64,000 bases of DNA, taken from the NCBI GenBank assembly GCA_031552535.1, contig JAVBMJ010000004.1, positions 23,598 to 87,597 of the forward strand. The letters run 5' to 3'. The translations under genes and the position numbers were made by a program. This document shows positions 39,547-47,244 of the stretch, piece by piece. The notes beneath the pieces are model-generated. The model did not search any database. It worked only from the letters and a program-made list of their open reading frames with translations, and was not told where the DNA came from. The first letter of the stretch is position 1; the number at the start of each line of letters is the position of its first letter. Source of the stretch: JAVBMJ01 sp031552535. GTDB taxonomy: Bacteria; Bacteroidota; Bacteroidia; Bacteroidales; Rikenellaceae.

Positions 39547-40725
39547 TTAAATCTTCGGCATGGACCCCACGCCCGATTTTATAACCTTCACCAGATTGAA
39601 GTCGCTGTCCATTAGCACTATATCCGCTGTCATGCCGGGGCGTATGGCTCCCAGGGTGTCGAGTCCCAACAGCCGGGCCTGATTCGACGAGGTGGCTTTC
39701 ACGGCGTCTGGCAGCGAGACTCCCCACTCGGTGACGAGCCTTCGGAAACAGGAGTGCATCGTGGCGACGCTTCCCGCATAAGCCGAGCGGTCTTCGGTCC
39801 ACGCCACCCCGTCTTCGACAAACACACGCACCCCGCCCAGGTCGTAAGCCTTGCCCGGTTCGGTGGCCAGGCCGGCGCAACGCATCGAGTCGGTGACCAC
39901 AATTATATCGTCCATCGTCTTGTTGTGGCGGATGAAATCCCAGATATATTTTGTTATATGGTGCCCGTCGGCGATAACTTCCACTGCTATGCCTGGAGTC
40001 ATCAGCGCCATCTCTATCGTGCCCAGGTGTTTGCGCCCGTCACGCCGGCCAAATCCGGAAGTGACGCAATAGATGTGTGTGATGACCTTCACCCCGCGGC
40101 GGAACGCCTCCTCGATTTCGTAATCCACGGCTTCGTCGTGGCCGCATGCCGGGATGATGCCCAGTGCCGACAGTTTGTCGAGAAATACTTTAGATTCGGG
40201 AGTATGGTATGAAAAAGTAGCCATTGAGATCACCGGGCTGTATTTTTCGATCATCGCCATGCTTTCGGCCCCCGGAGCTATGCAGCATGCCGGGTTTTGT
40301 GCTCCGAGATTCTTGGCCGAAAGCCACGGCCCTTCGAGATGCAGCCCCAGGCAGCGCGCCTGCCGTCCTTCGCGGGCCAAACGCTCGTTCTCGAGTATGG
40401 CCGACGAAGCTATCCACAGCACCTCCTGCGTACGGTCCAATGGTGCTGTGACGGTAGACGATAGGAACGACGTCGTCCCGCAGCCAATATAGTAGCGTGC
40501 CAATGCATCAAAAGTGGAGGGGGTGCCGTCCATCAATTCGTGGCCTCCCCCACCGTGGGTGTGTATGTCGATAAACCCCGGAACGGCATAATGCCATGTA
40601 CCTTCAGCTCCGCCGGAACTTTCCGGTCTGACATCAGCTATAACTCCGTCGCTGACCGACACCGTGCAATTTTCCAGTACCGAGTCTGGATTGACCACCT
40701 TCTTGATATGATACTGCCTCGTCAT
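39547..40725 (-). CDS. NagA-like N-acetyl-amino-sugar deacetylase
   Basis: A 392-residue cytoplasmic protein of the amidohydrolase superfamily. NagA hallmarks are PGFIDIHTHGGGG, GTTSFLSSTVTAP, LHLEGPWLSAKNLGAQNP (metal-binding Glu), ITHIYC and ADGHHI (His ligands), and VVTDSM with the catalytic Asp. NagA removes acetate from N-acetylglucosamine 6-phosphate. Here the surrounding genes include no sugar kinase, and the partner deaminase has lost its phosphate-binding residues, so the natural substrate may be a GlcNAc with a different acidic group at C6. It ends 2 bp from the NagB-like start in frame order, so the two are co-translated neighbours. Confidence 0.88.
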   Translation of the reverse strand: MTRQYHIKKVVNPDSVLENCTVSVSDGVIADVRPESSGGAEGTWHYAVPGFIDIHTHGGGGHELMDGTPSTFDALARYYIGCGTTSFLSSTVTAPLDRTQEVLWIASSAILENERLAREGRQARCLGLHLEGPWLSAKNLGAQNPACCIAPGAESMAMIEKYSPVISMATFSYHTPESKVFLDKLSALGIIPACGHDEAVDYEIEEAFRRGVKVITHIYCVTSGFGRRDGRKHLGTIEMALMTPGIAVEVIADGHHITKYIWDFIRHNKTMDDIIVVTDSMRCAGLATEPGKAYDLGGVRVFVEDGVAWTEDRSAYAGSVATMHSCFRRLVTEWGVSLPDAVKATSSNQARLLGLDTLGAIRPGMTADIVLMDSDFNLVKVIKSGVGSMPKI

Positions 40726-40727
40726 GG

Positions 40728-41570
40728 TTATATGGATATTGGGGTTGCCACAGTATCCCGGTCGGTGACTATGAGCCAGTCGGGATGTTGTTTGACGTAA
40801 GTCACGGGGTAGTCGTCGCCAGGCGTGCCGAGCAGGGCGAGACGCAGAACCGTGTTAGCCCAGTCGATATCGGCGCTTCCGTTGCGGCAGAATAGAACTA
40901 TCTTCTTTGCTGCGAATAGCTGGTTCATGCCCAGGGTCAACGCTTGCCGTGGGAAATTTTCGATATTGCCACCGATCCCTTCGCGGATGGAATTGATAGT
41001 GACAGTATAGTCGTTGAGAGTCACCAGACGCGGACCGGTATTGCGGACCCCCGGCTCGGGTTCATTGAATGCCAGATGGCCGTGGATGCCTATACCTCCA
41101 TATGTCACGTCGAGGTGTTGTGAAGCTATGGCTCCTGCGAGCGAACCTATGTTTTCGTGCAACGGGAACACGATCTTCGAATAGTCGGGCAACAGCTCCC
41201 GGTCGATACCCCGGAACATGGCCGACAACTTGCCCCGGAAACTGAGCGGATGCTCCAAAGAGACCTCCACCCCGTTTTCCCCGGCATACTCGTCCATAAA
41301 GAAGAACCATGTCGAGGCAAGCGATATCCGTCTCCGGTTGACCTCCCCGATGAAATATGGGTATTGACCTACCGGTCCGAACGGGAATATTCCCGCTGTA
41401 GGCCTTCCGCAGGCATTGTTCGACTCCACGAGGTCCGCCATGTGGCCGGCGAAATAACGGTGCAACCCGTCGATGTCGTCCAGCACAAGCAGGTGACCGC
41501 CGGAGCAGGCAACCAACTCGTCAACCGTCAAGCGGTTCAATCTGCGTATCTCAACTCCTCTGCTCTCCAT
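40728..41570 (-). CDS. NagB-like amino-sugar deaminase/isomerase with altered phosphate-binding site
   Basis: A 280-residue protein of the glucosamine-6-phosphate deaminase/6-phosphogluconolactonase superfamily. Conserved catalytic blocks are FFFMDEY (D93, equal to E. coli D72) and GIGIHGHLAFNEP (H165 and E170, equal to H143 and E148). Differences are notable: the Asp before the His is replaced (H163 for D141); the loop GGTPMTTYK becomes FGPVGQYPY (residues 64-72); and the phosphate-binding R172 and K208 of E. coli align with I195 and about G231. A nearby R229 could bind another anion. It likely deaminates an amino sugar that lacks a 6-phosphate. Alignment was by eye. Confidence 0.82.
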   Translation of the reverse strand: MESRGVEIRRLNRLTVDELVACSGGHLLVLDDIDGLHRYFAGHMADLVESNNACGRPTAGIFPFGPVGQYPYFIGEVNRRRISLASTWFFFMDEYAGENGVEVSLEHPLSFRGKLSAMFRGIDRELLPDYSKIVFPLHENIGSLAGAIASQHLDVTYGGIGIHGHLAFNEPEPGVRNTGPRLVTLNDYTVTINSIREGIGGNIENFPRQALTLGMNQLFAAKKIVLFCRNGSADIDWANTVLRLALLGTPGDDYPVTYVKQHPDWLIVTDRDTVATPISI

Positions 41571-41585
41571 AATACAAGTGTGGGA

Positions 41586-43466
41586 TTATTTAGACACCTT
41601 TATGAATATTCCCATATCGTTATGGGCATTTATCCAGTCTCTGAGTTCGGGTGTCAGAGGGTGGTTTCGTGTCAGTGCTCCTGTTACGGCGTCGAATGTT
41701 ATGTCGGCGTCTTTTTTCTGCAGTGCCCTCTCTTTTTCGGCCAGCGAGCGCATCATGCCGATGCTTCGCAGGGCGTATTCGGCCGTGAGGCCCAGCAGTC
41801 CGATGTGGTTGCGGGTTACCGATCCTTCCGCATACTTTTTCTGTTCCGCCTGGCAACGGTCTATGCAATGTTGCATCCGTGCGGCGTAGGCGTCGTATTG
41901 TGCGTCGGTTTTGTAGGTCGTCTGGTGGATCACGCAGGCGAACCGCACCACATCTTCGAATTCGCGGTAGACCTCTTCGGCCAGTGGTGCCGCGGGCCCG
42001 AATACGGTGGAGCAGTACTCTTTCATCATCCGGCCTGTATCGTCATAGGGGTTCCACGCCAGGCGCCCGAGCGCGTAGTGGTTGACACCGTAGGTGAACC
42101 AGTCGCTTGCCTCTGAGTAGACCGACACACCCACTATGCCTAACGAATCGTAATATTTCATGTCGTTCTGCATATAGTCGACTATCACGTTGGGGAGGCT
42201 GCGCCAGAATCCTTTGCGGTAGTAGGAGTAGATCGAAAGTTCACCTTTGAACTCCTTGCTCCACTTCACCAGGGCATCGTTGTGCTTTTTGTTGGGGATG
42301 TTGCGGGGGTCGTAGAACTGGTACTCGAAGTTCTGGTAATAGTCGGCGAAGTCTAGCAGCACGTCGGCCGATAGGGGTACGTTTTTTGGCGGCTCGTAAT
42401 AGAAATGGTATGCCAGGCACTCGGTTTTGAGGTTAGGAAACTCCTTTTTGAGCAGTGCTACTGTCGAATTTACCAACAAAGCGTGGCGGTCCGACGGGCC
42501 TCCTGTAGCAGTACACTGGTCGCATTCGCACCATACATCCTGATCGGGCGGCCAGAAGTCGAATATTTCGATCTCGGGACGTGCCTTAAGGTATTCTACC
42601 ACGTTGCGCTGCATGTATGCCATGGCATTGGGATTCGTAGTACAGAAAATCACGCGCTTCTGGTCTGAGCGGTAGCCGTTTTCAGGTTTTCCGAAACGCT
42701 TGCTCACACCGAACCACTCGGGATGGGCCTCGAAGAGTTTGCCATCTTCGATCAGCGGCGAGAGGAAATGGTCGTAGCCGTGGCCGCCGTCCTCGACGAT
42801 GATGCCGCGTTTACGTAATTCAGGAAGCAGTTTCTCGCGTTGGGCCGTCCAGCTCATGTCCTTGCCTTGAAGCCTGAAACCCAAAACATTGTATCGCAGT
42901 TTGGGCATCCAATCGACGAATGCTACCATCTCTTCGTGTGTGGTTCCGGGACTGGGTGCGTAGTAACGCCTGTATTTCGAACGTGTGGTTTCATACCGTT
43001 CTTTTCCCAGGTCGACCTTTAGTGTTTTGGCTTCCGGGATCCGGCTTTCCGTGCCACGAAAGTAGCTGAATCCGGGAGCGGCCCAGAGGCAACCCAGCGT
43101 TTCGAGGAAATCATAGACTGCGTAGAGTGTCGCGCGGGGACATCCTCCGGCCAGATATATGGTTTCGCCTTTTTGGGCCACGATGAATCCTTCCCCTTCG
43201 GGACGGGTCACGCTGCCGGGCAGTCGCTGCGGATTACCCACCACGATAGATGGGCCTTTGGTTTTTTGCGCTACGGTAAATGTGGCCCCGGTGATCTGGC
43301 CGAGGTATTTCTTCAGCTCCGCGGCGGCGAACCGCTCCGGTTCGGGGGCATCTTTTGGGCAGATTATCGTATACAGGGCTTTCCCGCCGTCGGCAAGTAC
43401 CACCGGTGCGGAATTTGCGGTGCAGGACAACAGCGCAAGGCATGCGAGTGACAGTAAGGTTTTCAT
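41586..43466 (-). CDS. Secreted DUF4838-domain protein (copy 1)
   Basis: A 626-residue exported protein (MKTLLSLACLALLS then Cys15; either a lipoprotein or cleaved after TANSA). It has the same plan as the 35331-37160 protein: N-terminal domain with AAELKKYLGQITGATFTV, then a barrel-like region with FCTTNPNAMAYM, WPPDQDVWCECDQCTATGGPSDRHALL and YYQNFEYQFYDPRN. Both paralogues keep the CxCxxC cluster, which could bind a metal. The function is unknown. It lies between the sugar transporter and the NagB-like gene, so it probably acts on the amino-sugar-containing glycan at the periplasmic side. Confidence 0.82.
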   Translation of the reverse strand: MKTLLSLACLALLSCTANSAPVVLADGGKALYTIICPKDAPEPERFAAAELKKYLGQITGATFTVAQKTKGPSIVVGNPQRLPGSVTRPEGEGFIVAQKGETIYLAGGCPRATLYAVYDFLETLGCLWAAPGFSYFRGTESRIPEAKTLKVDLGKERYETTRSKYRRYYAPSPGTTHEEMVAFVDWMPKLRYNVLGFRLQGKDMSWTAQREKLLPELRKRGIIVEDGGHGYDHFLSPLIEDGKLFEAHPEWFGVSKRFGKPENGYRSDQKRVIFCTTNPNAMAYMQRNVVEYLKARPEIEIFDFWPPDQDVWCECDQCTATGGPSDRHALLVNSTVALLKKEFPNLKTECLAYHFYYEPPKNVPLSADVLLDFADYYQNFEYQFYDPRNIPNKKHNDALVKWSKEFKGELSIYSYYRKGFWRSLPNVIVDYMQNDMKYYDSLGIVGVSVYSEASDWFTYGVNHYALGRLAWNPYDDTGRMMKEYCSTVFGPAAPLAEEVYREFEDVVRFACVIHQTTYKTDAQYDAYAARMQHCIDRCQAEQKKYAEGSVTRNHIGLLGLTAEYALRSIGMMRSLAEKERALQKKDADITFDAVTGALTRNHPLTPELRDWINAHNDMGIFIKVSK

Positions 43467-43478
43467 GGTTGTTTGGGA

Positions 43479-44699
43479 TTAAAAACTGGTTCTGATCTTG
43501 TAGCCTTTCATTGCAAAGTATAGAATGAAGATGTAAGATGGCAGGCAGACCAGGTAAGCTGTCTGCGACGATGCCACGGCGTCGACCACGGCTCCGTAGA
43601 CGAGTGGTATCACAGCTCCGCCGATACCCCCCGTGACCAACAGCCCCGATCCGATTTTAGTAAACCGGCCGACGCCTGCGAGCGACAGCGGCCATATTGC
43701 GGGTAATATCAGCGCGTTGGCCAGACCCAGCAGGGCAACCATATAGATCGACGCCCAGGTCGGGACGGCGACGATGGCGATACACAGCAACAGACCCAGC
43801 AACGCCGACGCCCTCAGCGCCGTGACCTGACTTATCACCCGGGGGATGAAGGCCACTCCTACGATATATCCCGCCACCATCGACATCGAGGTGAACCATA
43901 CGTAGTGTTGTGGAGAGGGTAGTCCCAACACTACGGCGTAGTGGTTGATCGAGCCCAGGGCGGTCACTTCGACGCCCGTGTAGAAAAAGTAGGCGATTGC
44001 ACCCAGCACCAGGTGTGGGAATTGCAGCACGGAAGTTTTAGCATTCGCCGCCTCTATCTCGGGCGACAGTTTCGCGTCGGCAGCGGCGTCTTCGCCTTCG
44101 GCTTTCAATTCAGGCAGCGGGGCGAAATACGACAGGAGGCCCATTACAAGGATGATGGCCGAAATTATGTAGAACGGCACGGTGGTGTCGGACATCTTTA
44201 CATCCGACAGGTCGAGGAATATAGCGAGGATGAGCGAAGCTCCGGCATAAGAAATTTTATTGGCTATGCCCATGACGGATATGCGCTTGGCGGCGCTCTC
44301 CTGTGGCCCGAGGATCGTGATATAGGGATTGACCGCCGCGTTGAGCATTACGCGTCCCATGCCGTTGACGAACAGCGCTCCCAGAAAAAGCGGGAAACTG
44401 AACAGCTTCGCGGCGTAGCCAACCAGGAAAAAGCTCACGGCCAGCAACCCGAAAGCCACCACCATGCCTCCGCGGTATCCCGTACGTTTGATCATCACCC
44501 CCGACGGAATGCTGAAGATAACGAATGACGCGAAGGTGGCCGTCATCACCAGGTAGGTCATCGTGTTGGATATGCCGAAAGCCTGCTTGACGAAGGGGAT
44601 GAAAAACGCGTCTATCCCCACGGCAAATCCCAGCACGGAGAACATTCCGACCATGATGAGCATCGGTACTATCAAAGTTTTTCGCTTCATGTTATTCAT
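43479..44699 (-). CDS. Major facilitator sugar transporter, FucP/NagP type
   Basis: A 406-residue inner-membrane protein with about 12 hydrophobic helices. Features of the fucose:proton symporter branch are VGIDAFFIPFVKQAFGISNTM, IPSGVMIKRTGYRGGM, NGMGRVMLNAAVNPYITILGPQESAAKR and FFYTGVEVTALGSINHY. It would import the monosaccharide from the periplasm without phosphorylating it, which matters because no kinase gene follows. Its ATG overlaps the stop of the exporter gene by 4 bp. A second ATG three codons in is equally possible. Confidence 0.9.
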   Translation of the reverse strand: MNNMKRKTLIVPMLIMVGMFSVLGFAVGIDAFFIPFVKQAFGISNTMTYLVMTATFASFVIFSIPSGVMIKRTGYRGGMVVAFGLLAVSFFLVGYAAKLFSFPLFLGALFVNGMGRVMLNAAVNPYITILGPQESAAKRISVMGIANKISYAGASLILAIFLDLSDVKMSDTTVPFYIISAIILVMGLLSYFAPLPELKAEGEDAAADAKLSPEIEAANAKTSVLQFPHLVLGAIAYFFYTGVEVTALGSINHYAVVLGLPSPQHYVWFTSMSMVAGYIVGVAFIPRVISQVTALRASALLGLLLCIAIVAVPTWASIYMVALLGLANALILPAIWPLSLAGVGRFTKIGSGLLVTGGIGGAVIPLVYGAVVDAVASSQTAYLVCLPSYIFILYFAMKGYKIRTSF

Positions 44700-45436
44700 A
44701 ACGCAACCATTATTATCCCGACGATCAGCAGGGTTGAAAAAACCACCTTTTTGAACGTCGTTTCGTTTACCTTCTTATGTATAACTTCGCCTGCAACTAT
44801 CCCGGCGGCCAGGAACGGGAGCATCGCCGCAATGTCGACAGCCGCGGTGCGAGTTATCTCCCCCGTGGCGAGATACTGTATCATCAGCACCGAATTGAGT
44901 GTGGCCCACACCATGCACATCGTAGCCCGGAACGCACCCTTACGGGGTATGGCCTGTGCGCTGTAGAGGACTATCAGCGGTCCTCCAGTGGCGAACGCCC
45001 CATGGACGACGCCTCCCAGCAGCAGGTAGAGATAACCGGTCCATCCCTTGCGACCAGATGCCGCCTGCCGAGCGTAAAAAACTTTCCAGAGCTGCACGGC
45101 TGCCGACATTACGATGAATCCACCCAGTAGTTTTGTCAGCAGTGCGCTGTCGAACGAGCGGAACACATATATCCCCAGCGGCATGCCCACCCCGGCCAGG
45201 AGCGCTATCACAGCGAACTGCTTCCACTCCACTTCGCGAAAGTTCGTCGCGACGATATAAACTGCCAGCACCCACGCCAGGACGCTCAATACCACTTTAG
45301 CCAACACTATGTCGCCAGTTATAGCTATAACGAACGGGAATGCCAGTACCGTGCATCCGAAGCCCGTCACAGCCTCCAATGCATGGGTCGCGAAAACCAC
45401 TATTCCCACTAATAGTATAACCGCCAACAGCGACAT
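44696..45436 (-). CDS. TauE/SafE (TSUP) family anion exporter
   Basis: A 246-residue inner-membrane protein with about 8 hydrophobic segments and the family pattern ALEAVTGFGCTVLAFP near the start and its repeat LLGGVVHGAFATGGPLIVLYSAQ in the second half. Members export sulfite, sulfoacetate, sulfolactate or related organosulfonates, and TSUP genes are typical of sulfosugar pathways. Its position between an alcohol dehydrogenase and a sugar importer suggests it removes a sulfur-containing end product. The direction and substrate are inferred. Confidence 0.87.
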   Translation of the reverse strand: MSLLAVILLVGIVVFATHALEAVTGFGCTVLAFPFVIAITGDIVLAKVVLSVLAWVLAVYIVATNFREVEWKQFAVIALLAGVGMPLGIYVFRSFDSALLTKLLGGFIVMSAAVQLWKVFYARQAASGRKGWTGYLYLLLGGVVHGAFATGGPLIVLYSAQAIPRKGAFRATMCMVWATLNSVLMIQYLATGEITRTAAVDIAAMLPFLAAGIVAGEVIHKKVNETTFKKVVFSTLLIVGIIMVAL

Positions 45437-45441
45437 CTTTA

Positions 45442-46593
45442 TCAGATTTTACGCTTTATTATTTCGTGCACCATCCCGGCATCCACCGGGACAATGTTGT
45501 TGCGCATCTTGGGGTCGTCGAGCGACCGCGCGAACAGCGGGTCGATCTGCCCTTCCCCGATGCTGATGCCCAGATCGGAAAATTTCGACGGCAATCCGAA
45601 TTTTTGTTTAAGCCGTACTATCATTTCACGCAGCATCGCCAAAGCCTGTTCCCCGTCGGTTACTCCGAACAACTGTTGCCCTATGGCCGACAACTTACGG
45701 CGTGTTGCTATGTCGGCGGAGTTGAGGTCGAAGGCGTCTTCGAGTGTGAAAGCGCATGCCGTGCCGTGCGGGACGTGCCACTCTTCGGAAAGTATGAACG
45801 ACAGGGCATGCACCATCGCCGTGCCGGTCATGTTGAACGCCACACCCGCCATCGTTGCCGCTTCGAGCATCCGGCGGCGATGCGACTGTTCCCCGTCGAA
45901 CGACTCTTCGATGCACGACAGTATCTCTACGGCGCTCTCAGATGCCGCCTTGTCCGAAAGAGGTGTGGCATTGCGGTTCCAAAGCGTCTCCAGAGCGTGC
46001 GACAGTGCGTCGAAGGAGGTGGAAGCGGCCAGTGATCGCGGCAGGTCCTTTACGTATTCACCGGCGAGTATCGCCGCATCAGCTTGGAGCATGGGATTAT
46101 TCAGGGTATATTTGCGCCCTGTCCGTGCGGTGTAGACTCCGAATTTAGTCACCTCCGAACCTGTGCCGGCGGTAGTGGGGATCAGGATGAGCTTCACATC
46201 GCGTTTTATGAGAATACGTGAAGGTGCCGGGCCGAGATACTCCTCCAGGTCGCCGCCGCCGCTCAACACTGCCGCCACTCCTTTGGCGGAGTCCATAGCG
46301 CTCCCACCTCCGATACCCACCACCGCGGAAATGTCATTCCCGTCCAACGACTCCACCATATCCATAATATCGGCCACTTTGGGATCGGGGAAAACCTTGT
46401 CAATGACTTGCGTGGGCCTCATCGCGGCCAGGGTTTCAAGCATCGCATCGCGTGAAGGGAAGGAGCGGTTGTCCGTTACCACTGCCACACGGGTGCGGTA
46501 GCCAGCCTCACGCGTTATAATGCGGTCGAGTTCGGTGGCCGAAAGTGTAACCAGCGATATAATGCTGGTAGTGGTGGGTAGATTTGATATCAT
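45442..46593 (-). CDS. Iron-containing (type III) alcohol dehydrogenase
   Basis: A 383-residue cytoplasmic enzyme. The cofactor motif is VVGIGGGSAMDSAKGVA, TTAGTGSEVTKFGV follows, and the metal ligands are in STSFDALSHALET and HALSFILSEEWHVPHGTACAFTLEDAF. This family reduces small aldehydes with NADH, and members are known to act on sulfoacetaldehyde and sulfolactaldehyde. In this operon it would reduce a C3 aldehyde left after transketolase cleavage to an alcohol for export (inferred). A 162-bp gap separates it from the isomerase gene upstream; it is 5 bp from the exporter gene downstream. Confidence 0.9.
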   Translation of the reverse strand: MISNLPTTTSIISLVTLSATELDRIITREAGYRTRVAVVTDNRSFPSRDAMLETLAAMRPTQVIDKVFPDPKVADIMDMVESLDGNDISAVVGIGGGSAMDSAKGVAAVLSGGGDLEEYLGPAPSRILIKRDVKLILIPTTAGTGSEVTKFGVYTARTGRKYTLNNPMLQADAAILAGEYVKDLPRSLAASTSFDALSHALETLWNRNATPLSDKAASESAVEILSCIEESFDGEQSHRRRMLEAATMAGVAFNMTGTAMVHALSFILSEEWHVPHGTACAFTLEDAFDLNSADIATRRKLSAIGQQLFGVTDGEQALAMLREMIVRLKQKFGLPSKFSDLGISIGEGQIDPLFARSLDDPKMRNNIVPVDAGMVHEIIKRKI

Positions 46594-46713
46594 CGGGTTG
46601 GTAGTTTTTATACAGATTTTTTACATCTGTTTTGCCGGTCCGGACGCGTCGCGTCTTTTGTTACGATTTTGTTGCAGAGCCGGACCAGGGTATCTCCCTG
46701 CTTATATGGTGAT

Positions 46714-46745
46714 CCGGGGGTGTTAACACCAATCTGCACCCCCGG
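46714..46745 (-). other. Intra-operon hairpin and palindrome
   Basis: ccgggggtg (46714-46722) pairs with cacccccgg (46737-46745) around a 14-nt loop. Overlapping it is a perfect 12-bp palindrome, GGTGTTAACACC (46719-46730). A second inverted pair, ggtccgg (46637-46643) and ccggacc (46680-46686), lies further on. There is no T-run, so this may be an RNA-processing or attenuation site, or a protein-binding site, in the one long gap of the operon's cytoplasmic half. Confidence 0.4.
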
Positions 46746-46755
46746 CACATTTCAT

Positions 46756-47244
46756 TTACAGTGTATCTGGGCTGATGTGTTCCTTCTCGTAGGCGGCTAT
46801 TTCGTCGACGCAACCGCTGAGGAACGCTTTCCAATCGTCGTCGACCCCGCCTGTGAATTCGGCTTCCAGCCAACGGTCGACCATCCTGAAAGCGTGCTCG
46901 GGAGGTGTCAGCCACTCGCCGAAGACCAACACATTACAATTATTGACCTCTTTGGCCTTCTGCGCCGTAAATTCGTCGGTGGCGTGCACCGGATAGACCC
47001 CTGCGAACTTTGCCGCCGCTATCACACTCCCGGCTCCCGTTCCGCAGATGGCTATACCGCGCATTACCCTCCCTTCCGAGACCTCTCGCGCCACGGACAT
47101 CGCCGATTTGTGGTAGGGGACGAACTCCCCTCCGCGCTTCATGCCCACATCCTCCGTGGCGAACCCCTTGGATTCGAGATACTTTATCAATGCCTCTTTC
47201 AGTGTGAGACCCGCGCGGGTCGAACCTACCGCTATTTTTTCCAT
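46756..47244 (-). CDS. RpiB/LacAB-family sugar isomerase lacking the phosphate clamp
   Basis: A 162-residue protein of the RpiB/LacA/LacB family. It keeps the catalytic cysteine region AICGTGAG (C68). It departs from true RpiB at most other key places: the D9-H10 pair is T9-R10 (GSTRAG), H99 is V100 (KEVNNCN), and the phosphate-binding R133 and R137 are V134 and W138 (GGVDDDWK). The ordinary RpiB encoded at 15326 keeps all of these. It probably isomerises a C4 or C5 sugar without a terminal phosphate, as the sulfoerythrose isomerase of the transketolase sulfoglycolysis route does. Its start overlaps the transketolase gene by 13 bp. Confidence 0.87.
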   Translation of the reverse strand: MEKIAVGSTRAGLTLKEALIKYLESKGFATEDVGMKRGGEFVPYHKSAMSVAREVSEGRVMRGIAICGTGAGSVIAAAKFAGVYPVHATDEFTAQKAKEVNNCNVLVFGEWLTPPEHAFRMVDRWLEAEFTGGVDDDWKAFLSGCVDEIAAYEKEHISPDTL

